DNA of 64,000 bases, taken from the NCBI GenBank assembly GCA_021234155.1, contig JAJEKV010000058.1, forward strand, positions 7,498,992 through 7,562,991. Reading direction: 5' to 3'. The notes beneath the pieces were generated by a model. It ran no database searches. It was not told the DNA's origin and was given only the letters and a program-made list of their open reading frames with translations. The position numbers and the translations under genes are program-made. This stretch comes from Isoetes taiwanensis. Taxonomy: Eukaryota > Streptophyta > Lycopodiopsida > Isoetales > Isoetaceae. Of the stretch, positions 44,011 through 55,901 are shown piece by piece (within the stretch, counting starts at the first letter, position 1; the number at the start of each line of letters is the position of its first letter).

Positions 44011-45090
44011 TAATGACATCTGCCTCTGTTGTAACTAATATTATGTCGGTACTCTATTTTGAACTTCGTTAGGATCGTAAGCTGCAGCAACTACTGAACC
44101 CCCTTCCCTGAAGAGATGTTCCCCGTAGGTTGCATAGGTTTCTGGTACTCTTCGCCTTATAGGTTTTTGGTACTCTTGTAGAACATTTCTTGTTGATGCT
44201 CCACCAATGTACTATGTCTTTTTGCATTTGAGAAAAGATATGTTGTTTAATCATCTGCAATCTAAAAGTGGGATCAATTACTAGCTGGGCTGGCATTTAA
44301 GTTTTTTGCTTTTAGCCATCAAACTACTTATTTTAAGGAAAGCTTGCCGAATGTGAAGGCTTTCATGATTTGCTGAGGAGAAAGGGGTGGTCTCTCTCTC
44401 ATAGACACCCTAGCCCAGGTGCCAAGAAATAGCATTTTCCTTCCAACAACTAAATTTAATTTTTTCTTTTTTTTTAGCGCAATAGCCTAACCTTGGATGT
44501 CACGTTATCTTGAAGCCTGGCCTATCCACGTGTTTTAAAATATGACTTGGACGTTTTTTACACCATTGGATCGTAATTTAGGTGAATGGACGGAGGACAA
44601 AAATAATAATTTTGTGACTGTTTGAAGAATGTCGCATGCAAAAAGCTATAGTGCAACCTCAAATCTTCTATTCGAGATCTTCATTTCTTGGGGGATCTTT
44701 TTTGTTGACACTGATTTCTGCTTTACTGCTAGCCTTCTTCCTGGTTTCATTTCGTTAGCCTTATTAGTGTTCCATTTTTTAGGATCTAGAGATCAGGTCG
44801 CGCTTTCTGTGATTTGCAGTCCAATCACGCTTTCTGTGATTTGCGGTTCAGACTTGATTGATGCTTATGAATTTACTTTTGGCATCGCCACTTTGGCCAT
44901 CGGCCATTTTGTCTATTTTGTGGAATTATTTTATTTTTCCAATTCAAATTTTGACGTTGATATGGCTATGCTTTCTTGCAACTATGGTGTCTTGCAGCGC
45001 ATTTTCTTACCACGACGTGGATCTGTCAACGGCACAAAGTAGTCCTTCCAGGTTTGCGCCGTCTTACTCCTTCTACAGGTCTCGCCCACA
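44011..45090. other. No gene recognised
   Basis: A 137-residue plus-strand frame at 44629-45042 is hydrophobic throughout but resembles no family I know. An overlapping 106-residue frame runs into a T tract and is an artefact. Confidence 0.4.
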
Positions 45091-45092
45091 GC

Positions 45093-46126
45093 TTTTTTTT
45101 TTTTTTTTTTTTTTTTTGAAGAACGTGTTTTACTTCATATTATACACTCAAAATATTACAAAGTACTTCCAGAAGTAAGAAATATCCCTGAAGCATCAAT
45201 CACTTTTAGATGATCACTCCATATTGGAAATTTAATACGATCAGGCCAATTGGAGATCTGAAAGCAATTATACAACTTCTTACGAATTTCTTGAAGTACC
45301 ACCTGAGAAGAAATATGCTTATCATTAAAGACCTTTCTTCGCCTTCGCTTCCATACACTCCATATTAGCCAAGTCTTTGCCATGTGAAATGCAATCCTTT
45401 TAGAAGCAGTCCACTGATTTGGATAAATACCCAAAAGAAAGTGCTGACTATCCAAAGATACTCCAAAAAGAGAATGCAGCCAGGACCTAAGACTACTCGG
45501 CTCTGCACACAAATATAAACAATGCTCCAATGTTTCAATGCACCGCTCACACATTGGGCAAAGTGGGCTTACTCCCGGCTTAAAGCGATGAACCATCTCA
45601 TTAACTCTCAAAGAGCGATGAATCACCTGCCAAAGTAAAACATTTACATTTGGAGGATTATATTTAGACCAAACAAGGTTCCAGATGGATTGCCATTGAG
45701 AAGGCAAAGTCTGTAAGAGCCATTTTTGAGAAGGTGATAAAGTACTTGAGGATGTAAGCAATCTGTAGCATGAACTTACTAGCTTCTTGCCTTCTTTAAT
45801 ACCGTGAACAAAGTTCCAGCATCTCTGGTCACCAACCTTCTTAATTAAAGGAAGAGCACTTGCTACATAAGCCCATATACTGATATCTTTATCCAACAAC
45901 CCATATTTCTCCTGAAACCATTGCCAAGGAGCAATGTCAATACCAAAATACCACTGTTCAATAGAAATAATACCTGCTCTCCTCCACCTTGCTTGGGAAT
46001 GCGCATGCATAAATTCTACAACTGGGTGTAGTTGTCCATGAGTATACAAAGGCAACCACAAAAAGGGGGAAGATGCCTGAAGACAAGCTTCCCAATCAAA
46101 TGTAATCACCTGCTGGACTACCTTCC
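45093..46126 (-). mobile_element. 5'-truncated L1-like LINE, 3' end with zf-RVT domain and poly(A)
   Basis: The minus-strand frame ending at 45156 encodes the C-terminal region of plant L1 ORF2. It has a W-x-L-V-W-S-K-Y-N-P-P-N-V-N-V-L-L-W segment, RSLRVNEMVHR, then the zinc-binding CPMC-x-RC...EHCLYLC (zf-RVT), then FHMAKTWLIWSVWKRRRRKVF. It is followed by a 3' end and a 25-base T tract (45093-45117), which is the poly(A) tail on the minus strand. The RT and endonuclease domains are absent. Upstream it is joined directly to foldback element F copy 3. The ~1 kb body has few lesions, so it is fairly young. Confidence 0.8.
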
Positions 46127-46616
46127 AGGCCCGAAGCAACACACAACTACCATTAACATTATTAACGCAAACCATTGTATTTAACACATTTAAATTAAAA
46201 TCCCCCTTAAACCCCCTTTGGTTTGGGTGCATATTCACACGGGGGGTTACTCCGAGCAACGAGAGCTGTCGGATGGGCATATTTGCCCTTTATTCCAAGA
46301 TCTGGACCGTACATAACGATCCTCGTTTGTGGGGTATGCATGTACAAGTTTTTGTATACTGTATATTAAGGTTTGCGAAATACTATAAGGTTTGAAAGAA
46401 TATACTTAATGGTGCTAATTTTGTACATGTATTGTAAATATATTTTTGGGGCTCTCGCTGCCCTACGTAACCCCCCGTGTGAATATGCACCCAAACCAAA
46501 GGGGGTTTAAGGGGGATTTTAATTTAAATGTGTTAAATACAATGGTTTGCGTTAATAATGTTAATGGTAGTTGTGTGTTGATTGTTATATTAAAAATTTT
46601 TGGGCCCCGGGCCCTA
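46127..46616 (-). mobile_element. Foldback element F, copy 3
   Basis: Same arms as the 7.6-8.8 kb copies, with the core reversed (CTCGTTTGTGGGG at about 46323-46335). The right edge ends with the A/T tract and GC palindrome GGGCCCCGGGCCC (46601-46613). The left edge (AGGCCCGAAGC) is a shortened version of the same terminus. The arm is open in frame with the neighbouring L1 ORF, giving a 374-codon chimeric frame (46280-45156). Confidence 0.7.
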
Positions 46617-47900
46617 ACTAAAGCAAACATAGGTAAACTTTATGGGCCAGTTAGCCTGTTTATGGTGTAAGTGCCAAGAAATATACACTATAGACGTTGT
46701 TTATGTAAGTACATAAACAACAAGGCTTACAGCTTCCTCATGTATAACCATGTAATACCAGATCTCCTAATTTGATATACCAATTTAATTTATAAACAAA
46801 AGTAGAGGACACAATTAATGTAAAAGGTTCCGTGACCTTCAAAAGCGCTTTTACATGTGATGCTATGCTTTGGTCTTCATGTAGCCAAATTGAATAATAG
46901 AATCCTTGATGGACCATCACATAAACTTGCAGAAGTTGCATAGTATGCATTGCTTTAATAATACCAATCACTTATGTAGAAATAAATGGCAGTGTTCTTA
47001 CAAGCATTACAACGAAGAATTTCATCTGTACGAGAATGAGTATTCTTATTGATATTAGAATTTATTTTCAGCAAGAATTCAAATTCAGCAACTTTTGCTT
47101 ACCATTTATGAAAACTCCATCTATAGAAACTGGATACCAATGTAGGTTTTTGGACATGACAACTCTAGATTCTTCATGTCCTTAGAGATTCAATTCTGTA
47201 CAATTCGTCCTCATAGCTCATAGTCCTGATATCTGTACAATTGTCTCTGCATTGTATACTCCAAAATCTGAGGCGTAAATACCTGTGTCTCGGCAAACCA
47301 CAGTCACATAAAAATTTCGACACAATTCTTCCAAGTTGGTGCGATTCCTAAAGCTAGATGGACTTACAAGGCTACCTAACATCATGATACACGCTTGGCT
47401 GTGAGGTCATATTGGCATCAACAGAGGTTTAACCAAAGGTAAGACAAGTAAAATTAACAGGAATTTCTTTGAAAGCAAAATAAGAAGAAAAGCGAGAAGT
47501 TTAGTGCAGGGCCGCATCGCATTGGGCAGAGGGCTTCTGCCATTGTCTTATAAAGCAGTTCCAATCGAAAAAATTTTGAGCTTAAGCCATTAGAAGAGTT
47601 CTGTGTTGTAGAGCTCTTTTGGCAGCCCCTGACGAAAAGAAAAGCCCCAAGAGCAAGAGCTTAAGTCACATCTGAAGCACAGATATGGCAGCCAAAGTTC
47701 AATCTTCAGACCCATTTCAAGAAATCAAGAATCGATGTTTTAAGACCGGAAAAGATCTGCATGGCCAATCTGTAATCTGCACCATTATTCTCTGTTAAAA
47801 ACGCCACAAATCCATGCCTGGTTTCTTTCGATCTGAACTCATTAACCTTTTCTGCCGCTGCTTCTTCGTCCTTCAACCCAAATTCATGTCGATCGGAAGA
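46617..47900. other. No gene recognised
   Basis: AT-rich sequence with only short unassignable frames. Confidence 0.45.
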
Positions 47901-47912
47901 GGAAACTCGCCT

Positions 47913-48101
47913 TCACCTGCAAATATTTCCTTCAAATCCGTAACCTGGTGCCTCTTCTCCTCCCGCAGATCTACCAGATGGATAGTGAGCCAGGTTTTGC
48001 ATGTTTTCAACAGCTGCTAAGCCTTTAAAATCAATAAAACGTTGACGAATCTGACCTCCACATAGCTGCTGTTGTAGCAGGTCGAGATTTAGCTTAGCCA
48101 T
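47913..48101 (-). CDS. Short minus-strand frame with promoter-like upstream region, unassigned
   Basis: The ATG at 48101-48099 (MAKLNLDLLQQQLCGGQ...) opens a 62-codon frame, and an in-frame extension reaches 48161. On the minus strand, TTAGGGTTTTTTTTTAGGGTT-like telo-box sequence lies just upstream (48160-48185), as before the TPR gene. This could be the first exon of a host gene or a relic of one. No domain is recognised and no following exon could be joined. Repeat R1 copy 3 lies about 50 bp further upstream. Confidence 0.3.
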   Translation of the reverse strand: MAKLNLDLLQQQLCGGQIRQRFIDFKGLAAVENMQNLAHYPSGRSAGGEEAPGYGFEGNICR

Positions 48102-48228
48102 GGTTTCATTCTGGTAGTATTCTACCCAAACTAAGACCTTGATTATGGCCCTAATCCACACAACCCTAAAAAAAAACCCTAAAAATAATGGGAGGATTTG
48201 CCCCCTTTTCTAAAATCAACGGCTAACA

Positions 48229-48352
48229 AAAGGGTGCACTCTAGAAATACTATTTAGTATACCTAGATGAATACGGCCACCAAATCATATGAAAACCTTA
48301 GAGAAAACAGTACAAAAACAGAAAAAAAAACCCCCTGTTATAATGCTACATA
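48229..48352 (-). repeat. Interspersed repeat R1, copy 3
   Basis: Reverse-oriented copy: minus strand starts TGTAGCATTATAACAGGGGG and ends AGTATTTCTAGAGTGCACCC. Best match to copy 1 at 4394, including a GCCGTTGATTTT block just beyond the right end, so the repeat may extend ~25 bp further. Confidence 0.6.
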
Positions 48353-51300
48353 TTCAGTACTGGAGAGGCATGTGAATAAGCTTTCAATGGATATAACAAT
48401 GCCCAAGAGAGCTCAATTCTCACATCTCGCTTATGAAAAACCATACACTTCTTCACTGATTGTTTAAGTAACTTGGTGATGCACAATCATCTTTATTACT
48501 CCATGGCTTATGAGTGTTCGAAACATTAACTAAATTGTAAAGTGTTGAACCAAATCTGATACTGTTCACTTACACCAAAATGAGGGAATCTGAGTGTTCC
48601 TTGTGCAGAATTGAATAACAAAGTATTCTCATAGGCTGTCTCTGTCGAAAAACTCAACTTCACATCATATTTCTGGCTAATAATTGGAAGCCTTATTTGA
48701 TATGTAGCAATAACTAAATTCAGTAGCTCTAACTGAATTTTGATTGTATGCAGTTTTCGTGGTAAGCAGATCAGAAACCATCTATGAGACAAATTCTGCT
48801 GCATATGAGGAGTGCCTAGACTACCTTGGCAAGCCTTTTGCAGATTTTTGAAGAACAAGATTTGGATTGCCAATGTAACCTTGTCATTGGGGGTATACTA
48901 CTTCATCTCAGCAAACCATGACCACTGCAAATCAGGGTTGAAGCTGAAGGTTAATGTCAGTTCTTGAGCCTCTGGACAAGCTCCAATACTATATACAATG
49001 GGGGATAGCAAAGGATGGACCAAAGGGGTGAATTACACTGAGTGGACCAAGGGGAAAACCTTCTACGTCAGGGACATACTGGGTATGTTGAGCTTCAGTT
49101 TAAGCTTGTTTGTTATGTTAAGATTTTATTTTGTTTGTTATCTCAAGCTTTAGTTTTAAGCTTGTTTGTTATTTTAAGCTTTTGCTTTGTTTGTTATGGT
49201 ATCTTATTCTCAAATTAACTATGCAATAATTAGTTTGCTTCCAATAGAGTGCTTTCTGTCCTGCTGAAGAAGTGTCAGCTTGAACCAAATCTTAATGCTT
49301 ATGTTACTACTTATAATAATTTGCTGCTGTAGTTTTTTTTCTTGCAACTATAGCAATATAATTCCATCCATGGTAAGCTGGGGGCATTGGGATAATAAAA
49401 CATGGGCATTAAATGTTACACTGACCTTTGGAAAGCATTACTATACGAGCTTGAACCGATGATATTGCAATGCTGGAATGAAGCTAGTTGTGAATGCACT
49501 GGACCGCTCCGGAATTAATGTATCTGATTCTCAAACAGGAGCGTCCGCTCCGCTCAAGCAGAATCTACAGCCTCCATGCTCCATCCTTTTGTTTGCCGAG
49601 TTTTTATTTGCCCTACTTGCTATCCTGCTCTGTGATTAGTCTCTTGTACAAAGCACCATGATGCATATTAATTTTTTATTATCTGTATCCTATATGGAAA
49701 TTTTTGTGTCATCTTATTACTCCAATGGTCATTTCATAATCGAAGGATCATGCTCCTATCACATGGATCTCTATCACATAAATTTATATGAAAAGTTCTA
49801 CTAATAGTAGGTATTGCCTCCTGTAGAGGATAAGCACCACAATATCTAATGGAAACATATGTGACTGTCTAGGTATTAGCTCCTTGCTTATAACATCAGT
49901 CCGCTTAATGCTGAAATATATGTAAAGAAGCACATTAATTTACCAAATCAACATCTTCCCATGGGTGTGTTTTGGATCCAATCGCCTCCTGTAGAAGAGC
50001 TTTTTCGTAATTGAGAGAAAATGCAGATTTGAATGAGTTCTTTGATCTTTTGTGCACGCTGATTGGAGCAAGAACGACACAAAAGAGTGGAAGTCTTCAG
50101 CGTCTCCAGATGTGGGGCTTGAGAAAGCTTTTCCAATAAACAATTCATTAATCACGTTGCAAAACTCAAGCATTTTGGTGCTTGGAGTAGTGGACCCTAC
50201 ATAACAACCATACTTACGTGTTTTGCTGATCATGAAGTGGGCTGGTGGATATAGAGAGACACTTGAGAACTATGGCCAAAAAATGTGTGTTTGACATATA
50301 GACAACTTTGTAATCAAAACCAGGAGGCTGATATATATATTGTTTGAACGGTTCAAATCATTTACTTGGGTACTTCTGTATGCTATGGCATGCCTACAGC
50401 CCAAGCCCATACTATGCATTGGGAGGTATAAACAATAGACAGTTTATAATAAGTTCAACTTTAAGCAGAACTGACAATGGTGAGAAAGCGAACAGGGGCT
50501 AGAAAGACAAGAAAAGACAAGCAGCCATTTCATGACCAAGAAATAACAATTTAGGAGTAACCCTCGATTGAATAGAGCTGTTTGTGCAGTTGAAAGGTCC
50601 ACATGTAGCGCAGGACATCATATGATGTTCAATATAGGCTGAGGCTACTACCACTTTCCTTGAGAAGCTGACAAAGCTTGAATTCTGTATGGAAACATTC
50701 CATACAGACAACTACTCTTCAAGCAGCTAATCTCCTTGAAGATTTCTTGTACCCTTGTGGTTTATTCTGGAAAGTGACCATAAATCCTAAATCACACATG
50801 GAATATAATGCCTCAAATACTCCTCATTCTCTGTTGGGTTGGTGCTGCTTCCCATCCAAACAGATTTCTTGAAACAAGCAAGTACAGAATAGACTCAAAG
50901 CCAACCTTATGCTCAATCTTCCTCTCGCTTTATTGTCAATATGCCAGAAGCGTGTTGCATAGTTGAGATCATTGTATTGCCTGCCAGACTGGCTTGACGC
51001 AAATATTTTTTGACCAGGTTCCCATTCATAATGTCTTGCCTGCAATTCTACTCTTCCTAACGATGTGGTTCTCTTGGCTTACATAGTTCCTGATATTGAT
51101 AAGAGTGTATGCATGCCTTCCTGTCTCTAACTTCCGTAGGACCATCTTCTAAGTAGCTTTTCAGCACTAATAGATGGGCATGCTTCAACCATGCATACCG
51201 AATTCTTAGCCAACATTAAGAATAATAGCTTGGCATAGTTTTGTTCAATTTACCAAGCCAAAAATCTACTTAAAGAGAGAGATTTCTCCTTGCAAGACTA

Positions 51301-51570
51301 TCAGGCAAGATGCACCGGCCACATAAATTGCATGCTTTACTAACCATTCACTTCCGCCATCATTGATTTAATTTGTCCAGGCTTGTAAGACAACAAAGTG
51401 CACAATTCTGCAATTTCGCTTGGAAGCTTTGTTTGAAAAGACATAGAACTAATTCTAGAATCTCCCAGTTCAAACTGCAATAAATATGTCGTAATGTTCC
51501 CTCTCATCATCCTCGCATATCGGGCACTTCAGGACCTCTACTCTTCCAAAATGTCATCATTATAATCTTC
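48353..51570. other. No gene recognised
   Basis: AT-rich DNA with scattered frames of 60-115 residues on both strands and no domain. A GCTT...TTTGTTTGTTAT motif is repeated three times at 49106-49198. Confidence 0.45.
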
Positions 51571-51572
51571 AT

Positions 51573-52132
51573 TCACGTCCTCATCATCCTCCTCATAATT
51601 CTAAAGTCCTGTCCATCTTCTTCTGAAAAAGCAGACAGCTTATTTGGCACCTCAAAAAATAAATTATCAGGCCAGCAGCTTCGATCGTTTGGTTCCATTG
51701 GATACCCTATCAAAGGAACCCTTGGATACCCTATAAAAGGCTCTCTTTGACGTAGGGGTTTATGCAGGTCAGTATACCTTTCTTGGGGCAATCTATACAT
51801 AGTGAGTCCCATAAGAGATGTTCAGTGAGAGCATCCTGAACAGACCATTCCCATACTGCTTCAACGGCATCAGTATTTGCATGTCCAGATGCAACTTCTT
51901 CCCAAGAAAGCCATGCATCAACATATCGCTTGAGAACTTTAGTAGTACCAATGACTACAGTTATTAATTCTTTATAGTTATTAAATTCACTTGCAATTCT
52001 AGCAGGACACCTCATTCGGTTATTTGCATCTTGCGATTCTATGGCTAAAGCGATTATAGCTTTCAATAAAGTTTCAAAGCAAGCCAATATACCTGGAATG
52101 CAATTTTTGAAGCCTATGCAACTTCTGGTCAC
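51573..52132 (-). other. Unassigned minus-strand open frames, exon-like
   Basis: The frame 52132-51731 (133 residues) has normal amino-acid composition and Trp-rich text (DAWLSWEEVASGH ... AVWEWSVQDALTEHLLWDSL), with no low complexity. That makes it more protein-like than its neighbours. A partly overlapping frame (51812-51573) contains a small GYP duplication matching the DNA repeat GG(A)TACCCTAT at 51700-51740. I do not recognise a family; it could be a relic exon of a host gene. Confidence 0.3.
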
Positions 52133-52299
52133 AATGCAACGGGCCTTCTATTATATTATAAGATGGATCATAGTAACATTAGGCCCGATAAATTCACATT
52201 TTCAAGCATTTTGAAAATATTTAGAACATGTAGCATACAGCAGGGTAGATGCATTCAAGATCAGTGGATAGACGCATTGATAACCATAACTGATCATGA

Positions 52300-53830
52300 A
52301 GGGAGACATCTTCGATGACTCTTGCTTCATATTATTGTATTCAACTCGACTAGGTGGATGTAATCGGCCATTTGGATTGCTTGTTCCAAATAGGGTTTCT
52401 CAACATGTCTTCCAAAGGTTCTGTTGGTGCGCTCCATTTGCCCATCTAACTGCCAATGATAAGCAAAACTCATCCACAAGTTAATGCAGATCATGTTGAA
52501 GAAGTCTTGCCAAAAGGCGCTGATGACTTCGGATCTCTATCAGGGACGATCGCCCTAAGCAGTCCATGCAACCTAAAAACAATTCTTATGGTGGACAACA
52601 AGGCTAGATCCAAAACTGTGTTTATGGTGCGGCATGGCCAAGAATGTGACATTTTAGATAACCATCAAGGCATCAAAGCCCCTTGCTGTCCTTGGAAGGC
52701 CCGCTATAAAATCCATGCTGACAACTTCCCACTTGGCATCTGGCATCGTCAAAGGTTATTCCGTCTTTGTCTACTGACACAACTGGCATTGTTGGATATA
52801 CATGGCTATCTACTTCTTCATGCCCAGCCAGAAGTAGCTCCTTCTAATCTTGAAGTAGGTGTTTATCATTCCTACATGGCCGACAATAGGGCTATTATGC
52901 GTGTCATGTAAGATTAGCTTCCTTACTCCTGATGCTTCAGGTATACATAGCTTGTTCTTGTGATATAGAAGATTGCCTTCTTTTTTAAAATGTTTGAAGG
53001 TCTCTCTTTCCTTATCCATCCTTGCCTCTTGCAAAGACTAGCCCATATGTGCTTGAACTCCATGCTAGTGGAGATGGTGTTGCAAAATGATACTTCAAAA
53101 GCTTGCCAACAAGTAGTGCCGTCTTAACATCTCCAAGGCTCTCCTCAAATGGACTGCGTGCTCCTCCATTGATTTGCTTTAAATCACGATGTCGTCGAAG
53201 AATTGATGACAAACTCATATAAGAAATCTCTGAAGATATCATTCATTAAGCGCATAAAAGTCGATGGAGCATTCATAGACCTAGAGGCATTACTATGAAC
53301 TCATGGTGCCCATACACTGTGTTCTGAAGCGGTCTTATAAATATCTTTCCCCTTGATCCTTATTTGATAATTGCTCGATCTTAAGTTGATTTTGTAGAAG
53401 AATCTTCCTCCTTGGGCAGATCCATTACATCTTCTGCTTGTTGAGCTGCCAATGGTTGATATACATCTTCCGACTTCCATCCTGGCCAAAAGTGTCCCCA
53501 GGTTGAGCAACTCCTACAACTGCTTCTTGAGCTCTGCTAGCTCGAGAGTGCTCATTCTATAAAGAGCTTTGTTCGTCGGCTCTGCATCTGGTGCAAGAGT
53601 GATTTCACACTCTACATCTCTATAGAGCAAAAGTTCTCAAATTTCATCCAAAGATATACCGCGGGACGTCTTGATTAGCTTAGCAATCGGCCGAGGCAAC
53701 TATTATGAAGTAGCATCTTCCTTCTTACTCTTGTTGTCGGGATCGACGGCTTCTAGCTTAAGTATGTGTGACCTGATCCCTCTTGATGCACTTAAGTAAT
53801 TGCTTTACTGACATGCGTTGCATGACTGGA
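52300..53830 (-). pseudogene. Decayed Ty3/gypsy pol (RT and integrase) on the minus strand
   Basis: Reading the minus strand from 53830: CEITLAPDAEPTNKALYRMS and LAELKKQL (start of RT); FYKINLRSSNYQIRIK (RT, 53301-53510); then EFIVMPLGL; then, after a gap, the integrase zinc-finger region with LHDTHNSPIVGHVGM and RRSYFWLGMK (52810-53034); then WEVVSMDFIAGLP (integrase core, about 52690-52740); and WQLDGQMERTNRT near 52450. Order and orientation fit one element. Frames change repeatedly, the RT catalytic loop and RNase H are missing, and no LTRs were identified. The style is that of chromovirus pol. Confidence 0.8.
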
Positions 53831-54590
53831 ATTACTTCTTTAACTTTAATTATAAGGTGCTAGGATAGACATATCTTGCTTATGATGATCACTTATTGCC
53901 TTAGATGGCTTTAAATATTCCATGTTTATTATGAGTTCATACTTGTCGTTGCATAACTTGGCCCCAATCCTTCACTTTGCTCTACTTAAGTTGATGTCGA
54001 ACTGGACTCTTGTTCCTTTGGTGCTACTAATTACTCAGCCTTGCCATAATTATTGGCCTAGATTTAGACTTAAGAGCCTTTCTCTTAAAGATGTCCACCA
54101 TCTAGGAGGTGCAATTATATACGTAAATCCTATGGCTACAAGGTTTTGCCGACATGACATTTTCTTTGGACAGAAAACTAGCAGTTAAATAATTTTTCTT
54201 GTTTTAGATCTGATCTATACTCTAGGGACCCCCCTCCCCAATTAATTATTACCCTCCTGAAATAGTTGCAGAAAAAGATGAAGGAAAATGATGGAGGATC
54301 AAAAATCAAACTAGATAATGTGCAAGGATCTCTGGCCGACCCTTACATTGATGAAGCAGTGCTGGGGTTGCAATGGAGATTTGCAGCTTCGTATGGCAGT
54401 GGCTCGAAAGAAAAAAATGCCAGAGGAATTTTAGAGTGGTTTGCAATCGATGCACACGACAAGGTCCCGCAAGCGGGGAGAGGGAACGCCACATGCATCT
54501 ACACATGCAGCATTCCAGCACAAATACTAACATCATCTCTTTTTATTAAAGAAGATTTGTTTACATGCATGATATTTGCATGGGTGCCTT
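53831..54590. other. No gene recognised
   Basis: Short frames at 53922-54188 and 54266-54613 without domains. Confidence 0.4.
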
Positions 54591-54815
54591 ATAAATACAG
54601 ACTAGTTCCTTAGCAATGTGGTCTCGAGTTCGAGATCGCTCAGAATCGCACTCGGTACTGTTGGGGGTCAAATCCCAACAGACACAATGTAAGGTGGTTG
54701 GGGGCAGGGCCCAACCAAGTAATGTAGTGTGGTGTGTGGTCACATGTCCAGTTGGATGCTGCCTAGTGGCGTGACGTTAAAACTACTATCTATCTATCTA
54801 TCTATTTATAAATAA
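54591..54815 (+). repeat. Possible SINE fragment with (TCTA)n tail
   Basis: GGTCTCGAGTTCGAGATC at about 54620-54637 matches a pol III B-box/T-arm (GTTCGAGNY). About 150 bp later the sequence ends in ACTA(TCTA)4, a tail typical of plant SINEs. No clear A-box could be placed, so it may be 5'-truncated. Confidence 0.4.
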
Positions 54816-54966
54816 GTAAAATAAAATAGTATATAATAATCTATATAATAAAACTAGAAATTTTTAAAATAATAGCTATTTTGGTGTATGGCTACATTAT
54901 TTTCTTCATCTTGGTTTGAATAGGACTTTTTCATGTTGCGGTTCTTCTACATGCCTATAAAATGAT

Positions 54967-55557
54967 TGTTAGTCCTGTGCCTCCTGGTACAGGACTATTC
55001 ATGCATTCGACGGACCAAGTCAAGTCCAAGGATCCACAGTCAGTCACGGGTCAGTCGTCAAAGGCTCAGCAAAAGACCAAGCCGCAGACTGCGCAGTCAA
55101 AGCCTGCTACCAAGAGGCGCCGCTCAGACAAGTGACGGCTCGTCACCGCTCGCGTCAGCGTCAGCGTGATTCCAGGCACTTCAAGAGGCACCGCCAGTAT
55201 TCCTGCAAATCAGGCCTCCTTCCAGGAGTCGGCACCGAGATCAGTCAGAGTGTCTATATTAGGCCAAAGGCCATTGTACTATATATATGAGTAGAGCTAG
55301 CACATGAGTTTTTAGATGAGTTTTGAGTCTTGTCTCACTTCAGTTTTCTCTCGATTGCGAGAGCTCATGTATCATCATTGATGTCCAGGACGTTGTTCTC
55401 CTCATTTTGATCTCATTGTTCTCTTTTTGTTCTGTTTTCTCTTTCTTGTTCTCTTCTTGCAAATCCCGCGTGACATAGTTCCCGGATTCTCCTGTTAGAT
55501 CCATGGGTTCTCACAGAGGGCTGTCTTGCAGGAGTTCCCGAACCTAGACCCCAAACA
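54967..55557 (+). repeat. 5' LTR of element A (591 bp)
   Basis: Starts TGTTAGTCC and ends CCCCAAACA. A hairpin AGTCCTGT...ACAGGACT lies at the left edge and a TATATATA box near 55276. It is followed 1 base later by a primer-site-like sequence. The partner LTR is not in the window, so the left boundary rests on the TG start and hairpin. Confidence 0.55.
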
Positions 55558-55558
55558 C

Positions 55559-55576
55559 TGTCGCCGCTGCCGGGTC
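55559..55576 (+). other. Primer binding site of element A, Asp-tRNA type
   Basis: TGTCGCCGCTGCCGGG is close to the plant tRNA-Asp primer site TGGCGCCGTTGCCGGG (two differences), common in Athila/Tat-type elements. Confidence 0.55.
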
Positions 55577-55604
55577 TGATTTGCATTTCCTTTAGTCTGT
55601 TGCC

Positions 55605-55901
55605 ATGTCTGCACGAAACTTCACGCCAGAAGAACTTCTTTCCCAGACGGCGTCTCGCTTGGAGCGCCATCATCAACGGGAAGCTGTTCGCGACATGTAT
55701 GGATCTGCTTATGACATTGAGGGAGGCCACATTCGGTCTAGGGCTCAGTCGGCGCCACCCACCCCTCGTGTCCTGTCTCGTCCCAGTTCTCCGCCTCAAG
55801 CGTGCAAACATTGCTCCCAGCCTCAGTCACCTCATCACTATCAGGAGCCCTATCAGGCTCAACCTTCTCAACCTTACTTTCATACCCCCGAACATGCCTA
55901 C
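55605..55901 (+). pseudogene. Start of the first ORF (gag N-terminus) of element A, interrupted
   Basis: ATG at 55605, 45 bp after the primer site, opens a ~99-codon frame (MSARNFTPEELL...) rich in Pro, Gln and Ser. It is cut at 55901 by the start of element B's LTR. A Pro/Gln-rich gag N-terminus is usual in plant LTR elements; no conserved gag domain is reached, so the lineage is open. The rest should resume after element B, outside the window. Confidence 0.55.

Noticed and set aside
44629-45178. Membrane protein gene in the hydrophobic 137-residue frame
   Set aside because: No recognisable family; composition follows the T-rich DNA, and the overlapping frame runs into the L1 poly(A) tract.
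54659-54685. Alternative left end of element A's LTR at a TGTTGGGGG start
   Set aside because: It has an inverted-repeat-like start, but a SINE-like (TCTA)n tail at 54786-54810 would then lie inside the LTR; the TGTTAGTCC start at 54967 fits the AAACA end better. Not fully excluded.
54591-54690. tRNA gene
   Set aside because: Only a B-box/T-arm-like segment is visible; no acceptor stem, D-arm or anticodon arm can be folded.
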